Below are positions 26,151-35,673 of a stretch of 64,000 bases of DNA, piece after piece. Within the stretch, counting starts at the first letter, position 1; each line of letters starts with the position of its first letter. The notes beneath the pieces are model-generated. The model saw only the letters and a program-made list of their open reading frames with translations, did no database searches and was not told the origin of the DNA. The translations under genes were made by a program, and so were the position numbers. Source of the stretch: Glaciecola sp965658765 (GTDB lineage Bacteria > Pseudomonadota > Gammaproteobacteria > Enterobacterales > Alteromonadaceae); the NCBI GenBank assembly GCA_965658765.1, contig CBFHTO010000014.1:1-64000 (forward strand), given 5' to 3'.

Positions 26151-26564
26151 ATGTTACAACCAAAGCGTACGAAATTTCGTAAAATGCATAAAGGTCGTAA
26201 CCGTGGACTTGCTATTGCCGGTGGTAAAGTAAGTTTCGGCACCTATGGCCTTAAATCTATTGGCCGTGGTCGTATGACCGCTCGTCAAATCGAAGCCGCA
26301 CGTCGTGCCATGACTCGTCATGTTAAGCGTCAAGGTAAAATTTGGATCCGTGTTTTTCCTGATAAGCCAATTACTGAAAAGCCTTTAGAAGTTCGACAAG
26401 GTAAAGGTAAAGGTAACGTGGAATATTGGGTTTGTCAGATTCAACCAGGACGTGTCTTATACGAGATGGAAGGTGTGCCAGAGGAATTGGCTCGCGAGGC
26501 TTTCGCACTTGCAGCAGCTAAATTGCCATTTAAAACAACCTTTGTAACTCGGACGGTGATGTAA
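26151..26564 (+). CDS. rplP: 50S ribosomal protein L16
   Basis: 137 residues. MLQPKRTKFRKMHKGRNRG at the start and IRVFPDKPITEKP are typical of L16, which helps place the aminoacyl-tRNA. The arginine hydroxylated by RoxA in related species lies in the conserved ARRAMTRHVKRQGK neighbourhood. Two bases separate it from rpsC. Confidence 0.99.
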   Translation: MLQPKRTKFRKMHKGRNRGLAIAGGKVSFGTYGLKSIGRGRMTARQIEAARRAMTRHVKRQGKIWIRVFPDKPITEKPLEVRQGKGKGNVEYWVCQIQPGRVLYEMEGVPEELAREAFALAAAKLPFKTTFVTRTVM

Positions 26565-26755
26565 TGAATACGACAGAACTGAGAGCAAAAAGTGTAGATG
26601 AGCTGAACGAAGAGTTAATGAGCTTGCTTAAAGAGCAGTTTAATCTTCGTATGCAACACTCTACTGGACAGCTAGAACAGACTGCCCAACTTAAAACAGT
26701 ACGTCGTAACATCGCACGTGTTAAAACCATATTGACTCAGAAAGCTGGAGAATAA
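26564..26755 (+). CDS. rpmC: 50S ribosomal protein L29
   Basis: 63 residues, two-helix protein at the tunnel exit. ELRAKSVDELNEELMSLLKE and the RRNIARVKTIL block are conserved in L29. The start shares one base with the rplP stop (TAATG). Confidence 0.99.
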   Translation: MNTTELRAKSVDELNEELMSLLKEQFNLRMQHSTGQLEQTAQLKTVRRNIARVKTILTQKAGE

Positions 26756-26756
26756 G

Positions 26757-27014
26757 ATGTCTGAACAAAAAATTCGTACAGTCCAAGGTCGTGTGGTGAG
26801 CAACAAGATGGATAAAACCGTAACTGTTGTTGTAGAAAGATTTGTTAAACACCCTATCTATGGGAAGTTTATAAAGCGTTCTACTAAAATACACGCACAC
26901 GATGAAGAAAACGTGTGTAACGAAGGTGATATCGTAACGGTAACCGAATGTCGTCCGATTTCTAAGTCTAAGACTTGGATGTTGGTAGACGTGGTAGAAA
27001 AAGTAACCGTATAA
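26757..27014 (+). CDS. rpsQ: 30S ribosomal protein S17
   Basis: 85 residues with OB-fold motifs GRVVSNKMDKTVTVVVER and the CNEGDIVTVTECRPISKSK block. S17 is an early 16S-binding protein and the last gene of the S10 operon. It is followed by a strong terminator and not by rplN of the spc operon. Confidence 0.99.
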   Translation: MSEQKIRTVQGRVVSNKMDKTVTVVVERFVKHPIYGKFIKRSTKIHAHDEENVCNEGDIVTVTECRPISKSKTWMLVDVVEKVTV

Positions 27015-27030
27015 CAACTTTGTTATATAG

Positions 27031-27060
27031 AAAAAGCGCACATTAAGTGCGCTTTTTTTT
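27031..27060 (+). terminator. Rho-independent terminator of the S10 operon
   Basis: AAAAAGCGCAC, short AT loop, GTGCGC and eight T. The stem GCGCAC (27036-27041) pairs with GTGCGC (27047-27052). The flanking A and T tracts would extend the stem. Confidence 0.93.
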
Positions 27061-27137
27061 TATAAAAATTTGGGTTTTCGGTTAGGATAGTGAAATGCTA
27101 TCGCTTGTGGTATTTTTACGGTAATAATAGATAATGC

Positions 27138-29897
27138 ATGCAAGCTACGAGTATTTACTTAGTAGTTAGCTCACAGGGTGCTCTTGCTCTTCAATCCCAA
27201 AGGATGAAAGTTATCAAAGACCTTACTATTGATGATCTTAGCGTAACCTACAACGCTGTGACGAACGCAATACTATTGGTTGATAATGACGGTACTATAG
27301 TCTTTGCGAACTCGCATGTTAGGAATATTTTTGGTTATAGCCCTGATGAACTTATCGCTAAAAGTATAAATGTTCTTTTGCTACAAAAATACCGTCGTAG
27401 CCATCAAGAGCATATTAATACATTTTTTTCTAACGTTACGCATGAAGCTAGAACGACCAATTCATTATTCCCTGCATTGCACGCTAGTGGTCGATTTATT
27501 CAAGTTACCATCGGATTATCCTCGATCCAACTTCAAGGTAAAACCTATGCTGTTGCAAGCATTGCTCGCGTCATCGGTCCTCGTACTGTTATCGATACAT
27601 TTAGGGAAGCAAGGGACGACGCACAGAAAAAAATTGAGAACAGTCAAAGACTGCTCAAGATAGGCGATGATAGCCGTGACCCCGTGTTCGTTTGTAATGA
27701 AGATGCGAAATTAAAATTTCTCAACAAAAACGCCATCATGCTGTTTGAAAAACGTTTTGAAGACTTATTGCAAACTCGAATTTTTGATATCGTCGAATGT
27801 ACTAATAGTGCCTTTCAATTTCAGCTTGAGACAGCCTATAAAAATGGACGGGTGTTTACTGGTGAATGTATTTTAAAGACCGGGGTAAATGGTGACATTA
27901 TCGTAGATGCCACGATTACACCTGTTTTCAATGGCAATTCTATATCTGGTTTTGTGTTTGTTGCTCGTAACATCGCCAATAGGCGAATGCTCGAGAGCCA
28001 GTTAAGAGAAGATAATGAGTTACTTGAAACGACTGCACGTTTGGCAAAGCTTGGATTCTATTCTTATGACCTAGCAAATGAAGCTTTAGAGTGGTCTGAT
28101 GAAATATATAGAATTTACGAGTTACCAACAAACGCTGTGGTGACTATCGAATCTACCCTTAGTTATTATACAAAAGAAGCAGAAGAGACGCTTCGGGCAG
28201 CAATAGAACGAACGATAAACACTGGAGAGCCCTTTGATTTAGAACTGCCCTTTGTCAGCGCAAAAGGGAAGGAGTTATGGGTGCGAACGGTGGGATATGC
28301 TGAATTTATCGCAGGTAAAATTATAAAGCTAAAGGGGGCCATACAAAATATAACGTATCTAAGGAAAGCTGCCATAAATGCTGAGCAAGCTGCGAGTGCA
28401 AAAAGTAATTTTTTGACCAATATGAGCCATGAAATTCGCACACCCATTACTGGTATTGCTGGCTTAATTGAACTCTTGTCAGAGACAAGTCTCGACGATA
28501 AGCAAAAAGAGTATGTCTCGATAATTGACGATAGTACATCTTCTTTGTTGTTCTTAGTAAACCAAGTCTTGGATTATGCGAAACTACATTCTGGCATGCA
28601 GCTTTTGCATAAAAAAACCTTTGAAATTCGGTCTTTTATCAATGAAAAAAGTCATATTCATGCATACTCTTCAAGTAAAAAAGGCTGTGAATTTAAAGTA
28701 ACAATTGAATCTGCCGTGCCTAAGTTCATTCATCAAGATCCCGATCGTCTTGCGCAAGTCATAAATAACCTTTTATCAAATGCAGTAAAATTTACTCCCA
28801 GAGGAAAAATCGAACTTGAGGTAAGTCAAAATGACAAGGGTGTACTTAAGTTCGCGATAAGAGATACTGGCATAGGAATTAAAGAAGAGGAGTTTGAAAA
28901 ACTGTTTGTTGAGTTTCAGCAACTCGATACGTCTTTAAGTCGAAAGTACCAAGGTACTGGCTTAGGCTTATCTATATCACAACAACTAGTAAACCTTATG
29001 GGGGGTGAGATTTACGTTGAGAGCAAGTATAAGAAAGGCTCTTGCTTCTCATTTACTTTGCCCTACGACAAACCTCGTGTTAAGAAAAGTAAAAAGGTGA
29101 GTACGATTAATATTCCGAACACTGTTCTATTAGTGTCGGATAGAGAGCAAGCGCGTGTATGGCGTGAGTTAATAAACCACTACCGTTTGACCATCAAAGT
29201 ATGTCAAACCTTTAAGACTGTTATCAAAACTATAAGGGAACAATGCCAATGGCAGTTAGTAGTGTTGTTAGATACCAAACTCGATCAGTTTAGTATTGAT
29301 ACGCTTGTTCTCTCTGTAGCGAGGTTTATCCCAAGTCCTAACGATATTCTGATTCATAATGAATTGCTTGGAAAAGGAAATTCGATCATTGGCGCCAGCC
29401 CATTAAATTTCAATATGCTTAAACAGGATAAACGACTAGATGATCCTGAATTAGTATTAAATCAAATTCGTTTATTGTCGACTTGGTATAAGGAGCAGGA
29501 CAACGAGCGTGCAATAGACTGGCCCAATAAACATATATTAATCGCTGAAGATAACGAAATAAATCAACTCTTATTTACTGATATGCTCGCAGGCTATGGC
29601 GTGCAAGTATCGATGCTTGAAAATGGTCAAGAAGCTATAGACGTACTCGAGCAAGATGACAGCATAGATTTAGTTGTTATGGATTGCCAAATGCCAATTT
29701 TAGATGGATTTGAAGCAACAAAGTTAATTCGCCAAAATAAAAATAAACGCTTATCAAAAATCAAAGTTATTGCGGCAACTGCTCATGGATTCGATGAGGA
29801 TATTGAGAGATGCTTTAAAGTCGGCATGGACGATGTTCTCGTTAAACCATTTTCAAAAGTACAGCTTATTTCAATGATATCTCGGTATTTATCGTGA
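27138..29897 (+). CDS. multi-PAS hybrid sensor histidine kinase
   Basis: 919-residue soluble-looking hybrid kinase with no clear membrane helix. Two or three PAS domains fill about residues 30-410 (first: ILLVDNDGTIVFANSHVRNI; the third ends near WVRTVGYAEF). HisKA follows with H431 in FLTNMSHEIRTP; the HATPase has a clear N box NNLLSNAVKFTP, RDTGIGIKEEE and GTGLGLSIS. A degenerate receiver-like stretch lies at about 675-790, and a true receiver at the end has D849 in VVMDCQMPILDGF. The start is uncertain: ATG 27134 (other frame), ATG 27138 and ATG 27204 are candidates, and the PAS begins only after the last. It overlaps waaA by four bases. Confidence 0.9.
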   Translation: MQATSIYLVVSSQGALALQSQRMKVIKDLTIDDLSVTYNAVTNAILLVDNDGTIVFANSHVRNIFGYSPDELIAKSINVLLLQKYRRSHQEHINTFFSNVTHEARTTNSLFPALHASGRFIQVTIGLSSIQLQGKTYAVASIARVIGPRTVIDTFREARDDAQKKIENSQRLLKIGDDSRDPVFVCNEDAKLKFLNKNAIMLFEKRFEDLLQTRIFDIVECTNSAFQFQLETAYKNGRVFTGECILKTGVNGDIIVDATITPVFNGNSISGFVFVARNIANRRMLESQLREDNELLETTARLAKLGFYSYDLANEALEWSDEIYRIYELPTNAVVTIESTLSYYTKEAEETLRAAIERTINTGEPFDLELPFVSAKGKELWVRTVGYAEFIAGKIIKLKGAIQNITYLRKAAINAEQAASAKSNFLTNMSHEIRTPITGIAGLIELLSETSLDDKQKEYVSIIDDSTSSLLFLVNQVLDYAKLHSGMQLLHKKTFEIRSFINEKSHIHAYSSSKKGCEFKVTIESAVPKFIHQDPDRLAQVINNLLSNAVKFTPRGKIELEVSQNDKGVLKFAIRDTGIGIKEEEFEKLFVEFQQLDTSLSRKYQGTGLGLSISQQLVNLMGGEIYVESKYKKGSCFSFTLPYDKPRVKKSKKVSTINIPNTVLLVSDREQARVWRELINHYRLTIKVCQTFKTVIKTIREQCQWQLVVLLDTKLDQFSIDTLVLSVARFIPSPNDILIHNELLGKGNSIIGASPLNFNMLKQDKRLDDPELVLNQIRLLSTWYKEQDNERAIDWPNKHILIAEDNEINQLLFTDMLAGYGVQVSMLENGQEAIDVLEQDDSIDLVVMDCQMPILDGFEATKLIRQNKNKRLSKIKVIAATAHGFDEDIERCFKVGMDDVLVKPFSKVQLISMISRYLS

Positions 29898-31207
29898 AAA
29901 ACTATCGCTTTCCTCTTCGCTATCATCTATGTAGAGCGCTCTACACTATCTTGTTGTTGTGTGCACTACCTTTACTATTAGTACTGATACGGAAAAAGCT
30001 TTTTATGAGCAAGCCATCGACAAGCGGGAGGCGATTTCGGGAACGCTTAGGTATCGTGCCTAAAAGTTACTCTCAAAACGGTATCGTCATCCATTGTGTG
30101 TCGATGGGAGAAGTAAACGCCGCCAAGCAGTTAATTGAACGTTTACTGCAATCACATCCAGATATTAGCATCACAGTTACCACAAGTTCCCATACCGGGG
30201 CTGAGCACAGTCAGAATATCTTTAAAGACAGGGTACAACACTTATTTTTACCCTTTGATTTGCCATGGTGCGTGTCATTTTTTTTAAACGCTTTGAAACC
30301 AAGATTATTGCTTATTACTGAGGTCGAAATTTGGCCAAATTTAATGCATGCCTGTAAGTCAAAAGGTATTTATACCGCGCTAATTAATGCTCGTATGAGT
30401 CGCAATTCACTTGTCCAGTACAAAAAGATATCTTGGTTATTTAGATACACACTGCGATCTTTTCAACGCATCTGCCCACAAAGTTATGAATCTTTTAACC
30501 ACTTTTTGGAATATGGCGTGTATAAGAGTGCGGTTTCGCTAACCGGAAACATGAAGTTTGACTTAGAGGAAGATCAAAACGATTTGGCACTTGCGAAAGA
30601 AATAAGTAGTCGTTTTTCCTTATCTGAAAGAGTAGTATGGGTTATGGGTTCTACTCATGAGCCGGAAGAGAAGTTAGGCATAAAACACTTTTTGGCAATA
30701 AAAGAACGTTTCCCTCATCTATGTCTGGTAATTGTACCACGCCACCCTCATCGCTTTGATCAAGTATTTCAGCTCTTGAAAGCTAGTGGCTTATCTCTAG
30801 CAAGAGCGTCTGATGAAAGCGCACAGAGTAAAACTGTAGACTGTGTTCTTATTGATAAAATGGGCTGGCTAAAAGCTTGCTATGCTTTGTCTGATATTGT
30901 GTTCGTTGGAGGTAGTTTCTCTGACAGAGGCGGTCATAACCCTTTAGAGGTTGCGCTTTATTCAAAGCCGATGGCTATGGGGCCGAGTATCTTTAACAAT
31001 CCTGAATTATGTGATGCCTTAGCTGACAGCGGAGCTTTAAAAATTTGTGAAAACGAAGAGGAACTGAGTACTTTCTTAGACCACGTTCTATCATATCCAG
31101 ATAAAGCCGAGTCAATGGGGCAATCATGTGAGGATGTTTTGAAGGCTAATCAAGGCGCAGTTACAAACACTTATGAAGTAGTGCAAAACTTATTAGAAAG
31201 AACATAA
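29894..31207 (+). CDS. waaA: 3-deoxy-D-manno-octulosonic acid (Kdo) transferase
   Basis: 437-residue glycosyltransferase that adds Kdo to lipid A precursor at the inner membrane, an essential lipopolysaccharide step. An N-terminal membrane anchor (about residues 12-30) precedes RRFRERLG. Typical WaaA/KdtA blocks are IHCVSMGEVNAA with the catalytic Glu, TEVEIWPNL, GNMKFD, MGSTHEPEE, VPRHPHRF and FVGGSFSDRGGHNPLE. It begins with GTG overlapping the stop of the hybrid kinase, so the two may be co-transcribed, an odd partnership. Confidence 0.95.
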   Translation: MKNYRFPLRYHLCRALYTILLLCALPLLLVLIRKKLFMSKPSTSGRRFRERLGIVPKSYSQNGIVIHCVSMGEVNAAKQLIERLLQSHPDISITVTTSSHTGAEHSQNIFKDRVQHLFLPFDLPWCVSFFLNALKPRLLLITEVEIWPNLMHACKSKGIYTALINARMSRNSLVQYKKISWLFRYTLRSFQRICPQSYESFNHFLEYGVYKSAVSLTGNMKFDLEEDQNDLALAKEISSRFSLSERVVWVMGSTHEPEEKLGIKHFLAIKERFPHLCLVIVPRHPHRFDQVFQLLKASGLSLARASDESAQSKTVDCVLIDKMGWLKACYALSDIVFVGGSFSDRGGHNPLEVALYSKPMAMGPSIFNNPELCDALADSGALKICENEEELSTFLDHVLSYPDKAESMGQSCEDVLKANQGAVTNTYEVVQNLLERT

Positions 31208-31232
31208 AAAAGGCTTTGCTACTGCAAAGCCT
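31205..31232 (-). terminator. Rho-independent terminator of the M3 peptidase gene
   Basis: On the minus strand AGGCTTTGC, loop AGTA, GCAAAGCCT is followed by six T. The 9-bp stem is perfect. It lies between the convergent waaA and peptidase genes and has the T tract on the peptidase side. Confidence 0.85.
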
Positions 31233-31282
31233 CTACAAACTATTAATCTTCGTCAAAATGGACATGACAGATTAAATTGTTC

Positions 31283-33460
31283 CTACTCTCCTTGTTCAGC
31301 GCTCACTGGAAATCCTCTGTCACGCATTAGTGCTTCGACTTTTGCGTCACGTCCTCTAAACGCTCTGTACGCGTCTGCAGGATCCATTGCATTACGAACG
31401 GAGAATAAGTATTGCACTAAACGCTCACTTAGCTCCTTATCATAAAATCCGCCAGGTGCTTGAGCAAAGGCTTCAGCTGCATCAGATGTTAATACTTCAG
31501 CCCACATGTAACCGTAGTATGCTGCAGCGTAACCTTCAGATGAAAAGACATGGCCAAAGTGAGTGGAGCGATGTCGCATAACGATTTCTTCAGGCATACC
31601 GAGTGCCGCTAGTTGCTCTCGCTCAAAAGTGTCTGGCTCAATGCTTTGGGGATCAGTAGTATGGTAAAGCAAATCCATGATGGCTGATGCCATATACTCG
31701 GTGGTCTTAAACCCTTCGTTGAACGTTGAGGCTTGCTTGATTTTAGCCACCAATGATTGAGGAATAGGCTCTCCCGTTTCGTGATGAACAAGGTAGGTAT
31801 TTATAACTTCATCGGTCAATAACCAACGTTCAAGTAACTGCGACTGAAATTCGGTGTAATCACGTACGCCGGAATGAGAGCTTGGGTACTTTACATTAGC
31901 TGATAAAAAATGAAGAGCATGACCAAACTCATGGAAATACGTTTCTGCATCGTCCCATGAGATTAATGTAGCCTCACCATCGGCCCCTTTTACAAAGTTA
32001 GAGTTGTTAGAAGACAAAACTGACTTTTCGCCATCAAAAGTGGTGTACGAACGATAAGTAGTTGCCCAAGCACCAGAACGTTTGCCTTGTCTTGCAAAAG
32101 GATCCAAATACCAAAGACCAATAAACTCACCACTGTCTTTATCATTGACTTCCCATACTTTCACGTCAGGATGGAACACCGGAACCTTGCCTGGCTCGAT
32201 TGCTGTAAAGTCGAAATTGAAAAGGCGTCCGGCCACATAAAACATAGCCTCTCTTAATTTATCGAGTTGCAGATACTGTTTTACTTCGTCTGAATCTAGG
32301 TCATATTTAGCTTTACGCACTTTTTCAGCATAATAACGATAGTCCCAAGGTTCAATTTCAAAATCTGCACCCTCAGAATCAGCCACGGCTTGCATGTCGG
32401 CGACTTCTTCTTCGACACGAGCAATCGCTGCGGGCCAAACTTTTTCCATCAAAGCCATGGCGTTGTCAGGTGTTTTTGCCATGCGGTCTTCGAGTCGCCA
32501 TTGTGCATAATTTTCATAGCCTAATAATGAGACTCGTTCATGCCGCAAGGTCAATATTTGTTTTATAAGTTCATTATTATCAAACTCATCGGCATTGTCT
32601 CCGCGGCTGTAGTAGGTTTCCCAGACTTTCTGACGGAGCTCACGATTATTAGAATATTTGAGGAAAGGGTCCATAGAAGAACGGGTATTAGTAATGGCAT
32701 ATTTTCCTTCTTGGCCTCGCTCTGATGCCATCGCTGCGGCCGCATTGACGAATGACTGTGGAAGCCCGTCTAATTGCGAATCATCAATATACAAAACATA
32801 GTTTTCTTCATCAGCCAATACGTTATTTGCAAACTTTGTATGCAATGATGCCAATTCTTGATTAATCTCTGCATATCTCGCTTTATCTTCTTCCGACAAT
32901 AAGGCCCCATTGCGCACAAAACTACTATATCGCATCCAGGTAATACGCTGCTCTTCTGTGCTCAGTGATGCCATTTCCTCACTTTCATAGACCGCCTTTA
33001 CGCGCTCAAATAGCTTTTGATTTTGTGAAATCTTTGAACTATAAGCAGATATCTTAGGTGCCATTTCTTGTTGGATTTTTCTAAACTCTGGAGAGCTTTT
33101 GTTTGAACGCCAAATACCATAATAGACAAACGCGCGACTTAGCATTTTCCCTGCACGTTCCATCTCAACAATGGTATTTTCAAAGTTAGGCGCTTCCTCA
33201 TTATTAGCAATACGGTCGTATTCTTTTAGGGCCTCTTGCATGCCAATTTCAAGGGCATCTTTAAGCGAACTGAGTTCCATTTTGTCAAATGAAGGTACAC
33301 CGCCGTAAGGACCTTCGAATTGTGCTAATAAAGGGTTGTTTTGCTCTTGTGTCATAGCAACTGTCGCTGACACAACCTCGCTTTTTTCTGGAGCAGGCGA
33401 GCAGGCGCCCAGGCCCATTATTACAGCAACAGTAATGAGACTTAATATTGGTTTTTTCAT
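31283..33460 (-). CDS. M3 family metallopeptidase lipoprotein (Dcp-like)
   Basis: 725-residue zinc metallopeptidase. A lipoprotein signal sequence ends in the lipobox GLGACS, so it is probably membrane-anchored in the periplasm. The zinc site is YFHEFGHALH (HExxH) with the third ligand Glu further on. The full-length M3 domain from about residue 45 to 720, with GMPEEIVMRHRSTHF and YMWAEVLTSDAAEAF, fits peptidyl-dipeptidase Dcp, which removes C-terminal dipeptides. Escherichia coli Dcp lacks a lipoprotein signal. The start ATG at 33460 has a GAGGA site, and a terminator follows. Confidence 0.92.
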   Translation of the reverse strand: MKKPILSLITVAVIMGLGACSPAPEKSEVVSATVAMTQEQNNPLLAQFEGPYGGVPSFDKMELSSLKDALEIGMQEALKEYDRIANNEEAPNFENTIVEMERAGKMLSRAFVYYGIWRSNKSSPEFRKIQQEMAPKISAYSSKISQNQKLFERVKAVYESEEMASLSTEEQRITWMRYSSFVRNGALLSEEDKARYAEINQELASLHTKFANNVLADEENYVLYIDDSQLDGLPQSFVNAAAAMASERGQEGKYAITNTRSSMDPFLKYSNNRELRQKVWETYYSRGDNADEFDNNELIKQILTLRHERVSLLGYENYAQWRLEDRMAKTPDNAMALMEKVWPAAIARVEEEVADMQAVADSEGADFEIEPWDYRYYAEKVRKAKYDLDSDEVKQYLQLDKLREAMFYVAGRLFNFDFTAIEPGKVPVFHPDVKVWEVNDKDSGEFIGLWYLDPFARQGKRSGAWATTYRSYTTFDGEKSVLSSNNSNFVKGADGEATLISWDDAETYFHEFGHALHFLSANVKYPSSHSGVRDYTEFQSQLLERWLLTDEVINTYLVHHETGEPIPQSLVAKIKQASTFNEGFKTTEYMASAIMDLLYHTTDPQSIEPDTFEREQLAALGMPEEIVMRHRSTHFGHVFSSEGYAAAYYGYMWAEVLTSDAAEAFAQAPGGFYDKELSERLVQYLFSVRNAMDPADAYRAFRGRDAKVEALMRDRGFPVSAEQGE

Positions 33461-33510
33461 GAGGACTTCCTTATTATTATTATTTTGCCAAGGTCGCAGG
33501 ACCTTGCTCT

Positions 33511-34395
33511 TTAGTTAAACACGATGGTCTTATTTTGACAAATAATGACTCTATGTTCTATGTGATATCTAATACCCGCTGCAAGGGCGTTTATTTCGCA
33601 TCTTTTGCCTTTTCTTACCATATCTTTGGCGCTATCACTGTGAGAAATTCTCATCACCTCTTGCTCGATAATTGGGCCTTCATCAAGATCACTGGTGACA
33701 TAGTGACAGGTTGCGCCAATTAACTTCACTCCTCTATTGTATGCTTGTTCATAAGGCTTCGCGCCCACAAATGAAGGTAAAAAACTGTGATGAATGTTAA
33801 TGATTTTTCCTGCTCTTTTTTGGCATAAAGTGTCAGGCAAAATTTGCATAAATCGAGCAAGTACCGTTAGGTCTATCTGATGTTCGTCTAACAAGCGGTC
33901 AATCGACTCAAATGCAGCAACTTTGTCTGTGGAAAAATCCACAAAATGAAACGGAACCTCATACCAATCGGCATATTTCTTCATACTCTCATGGTTGGCG
34001 ATGATGCAGGATATTTCGCAATCGAGTTCTCCGGTGTGCCATCGATGTAATACATCATTTAGACAATGCGACTCTTTACTTGCAAGTAAGGCAAGCTTGG
34101 TTTTGTTTTCGGAACTATGCAAGCTCCAGTTCATATCAAATTGTTGTGCAACCTTAGCAAAGGCACGTTCAAACTCACTATGGTCGATCGTAACCGAAGT
34201 CGCTTCTATTTCGTGGCGCATAAAAAAGCGTCCTAATTGCGTATCGGTATGATGGCTGGCCTCTAAGATGTTTGCGTTATAAGACGCTAAAAATTGAGAA
34301 ACCGCCGCAACCAAGCCTACTTGGTCTGGACAGTCTATTATCAACTTGTATGAAGATGGCAATTTATTGTTCCTTTTACTTTTTGATAGACTCAA
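33511..34395 (-). CDS. purU: formyltetrahydrofolate deformylase
   Basis: 294-residue enzyme that hydrolyses 10-formyl-tetrahydrofolate to formate and THF, balancing one-carbon units and supplying formate for purine synthesis. An N-terminal ACT domain (about residues 15-95: IDCPDQVGLVAAVSQF ... GRFFMRHEIE) is followed by the formyl-transferase fold with IINIHHSFLPSFVGAKPY and GATCHYVTSDLDEGPIIEQ, where Asn, His and Asp form the active site. Length matches the family. The first ten residues are poorly conserved, so the start could be a little later. Confidence 0.94.
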   Translation of the reverse strand: MSLSKSKRNNKLPSSYKLIIDCPDQVGLVAAVSQFLASYNANILEASHHTDTQLGRFFMRHEIEATSVTIDHSEFERAFAKVAQQFDMNWSLHSSENKTKLALLASKESHCLNDVLHRWHTGELDCEISCIIANHESMKKYADWYEVPFHFVDFSTDKVAAFESIDRLLDEHQIDLTVLARFMQILPDTLCQKRAGKIINIHHSFLPSFVGAKPYEQAYNRGVKLIGATCHYVTSDLDEGPIIEQEVMRISHSDSAKDMVRKGKRCEINALAAGIRYHIEHRVIICQNKTIVFN

Positions 34396-34910
34396 GAGCG
34401 CCTATCTAATTTACTAAATAGTAACAGCTGTCAGCTTGCAACAAGCGTGTTAACTGGTGAGATTTATTACGCATGAAAATATGCGACTAAAGTCTCGGTG
34501 CCGGGGAACGCAGCTAAATTAACATAAAAGTTAAAAGCGCTTTTGAAATCAATGCTTATTTTCGTCGTGTTTGCAAGTCGCAGCTGCTAAGTATCGGTCG
34601 CTAATACAAGCCATTCGAAGAGATTAGACACTCGTCTCTTAGCGACTTTAACGACCGTGCTTTCTGCCCGTCAGTTTACCTGTTTGCTACATCAACAGAC
34701 AAATAGTTTTATTCAATTCATTTGTGATAGTTTAGATAATTCAATCGTAAACTGACGGCACAAAAAGAATTGATATAAATCATGGTTTTGGCGAGTTATT
34801 GTTTCGGGCTACTAACGTCTCATAGCGTCTCTTTGCTAATACCGTTATAAATATCGTTTAAGCTTTGACAGTTTACAGTCGTTGATTATGACAAATATAA
34901 GGATAAAGAA
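34396..34910. other. 515-base intergenic region upstream of phaB
   Basis: Divergent spacer between purU (minus) and phaB (plus). No convincing short gene was seen. It contains the CAGTTTAC/GTAAACTG repeat set described separately and an AAGGA ribosome-binding site at 34899 for phaB. TTGACA at 34865-34870 with TATGAC at 34887-34892 could be a promoter, but it would leave an untranslated leader of only about a dozen bases. Confidence 0.6.
34668..34876. promoter_or_regulatory. candidate operator repeats upstream of phaB
   Basis: CCGTCAGTTTAC at 34668-34679 and its exact reverse complement GTAAACTGACGG at 34747-34758 form a 12-bp inverted repeat 67 bases apart. A third copy of the core, CAGTTTAC, lies at 34869-34876 next to the possible -35. 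Three copies of one 8-base core in 210 bases suggests binding of a regulator, possibly with looping. No known factor is assigned. Confidence 0.5.
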
Positions 34911-35633
34911 ATGGGTAGAGTAGCATTGGTAACTGGCGGTACACGTGGTATTGGTGAATCGATTTGTACTACATTAAAAGATAAAGGTTACACAGTAGTA
35001 GCAAACTATGCTGGGAATGATAAAGCAGCAGAAGAATTTACTGCTCGTACCGGCATCGCTGCAGCAAAATTTGATGTGTCAGATTTTGAAGCTGTGCAAA
35101 CTGCGATTGAAAAGATCCAGCAAGACGTTGGTCCTATTGACGTATTAGTAAATAACGCTGGTATCACTCGTGACGGTACAATGCACAGAATGTCATTTGA
35201 AAAATGGGATGCTGTAATTCAAACCAATCTAGCTTCGTGCTTTAACACTTGTAAAGCGGTTATTGAAGGCATGCGTGAGCGTAACTTTGGACGTATAATT
35301 AACGTCGGCTCTGTAAATGGTCAAGCTGGTCAGTATGGGCAGGTGAACTATGCGGCGGCTAAATCAGGTATTCATGGCTTTACAAAAGCATTGGCATTGG
35401 AAAATGCTGCGAAAGGCATTACGGTAAACGCGATTGCACCAGGTTATGTAGATACTGACATGGTGAGAGCTGTTCCAGAAGATGTACTAGTCAAAATTAT
35501 CAGAACCATTCCTGTTGGCCGCTTAGGCAGACCAGAAGACATCGCTAATAGTGTTGCTTTCTTAGTCGACGATGAATCAAGCTTCATTACGGGTTCTACA
35601 TTGTCAATCAACGGCGGTCAACACATGTATTAA
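34911..35633 (+). CDS. phaB: acetoacetyl-CoA reductase
   Basis: 240-residue short-chain dehydrogenase that reduces acetoacetyl-CoA with NADPH to (R)-3-hydroxybutyryl-CoA, the monomer for PHA synthase. The cofactor motif VTGGTRGIGESI, NNAGITRDGTMHRM, the catalytic Ser in INVGSVNGQAGQ and YAAAKSG (Tyr and Lys) are present, together with GYVDTDMV. The GITRDGTMHRM block is typical of PhaB and separates it from FabG, though close SDR paralogues are hard to rule out. The PHA cluster 1.5 kb downstream supports PhaB. No phaA thiolase is in the window. Confidence 0.9.
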   Translation: MGRVALVTGGTRGIGESICTTLKDKGYTVVANYAGNDKAAEEFTARTGIAAAKFDVSDFEAVQTAIEKIQQDVGPIDVLVNNAGITRDGTMHRMSFEKWDAVIQTNLASCFNTCKAVIEGMRERNFGRIINVGSVNGQAGQYGQVNYAAAKSGIHGFTKALALENAAKGITVNAIAPGYVDTDMVRAVPEDVLVKIIRTIPVGRLGRPEDIANSVAFLVDDESSFITGSTLSINGGQHMY

Positions 35634-35673
35634 ACGCTGCCCCCTGGGAGTGTTGAGTTACATCTTAAGATAA

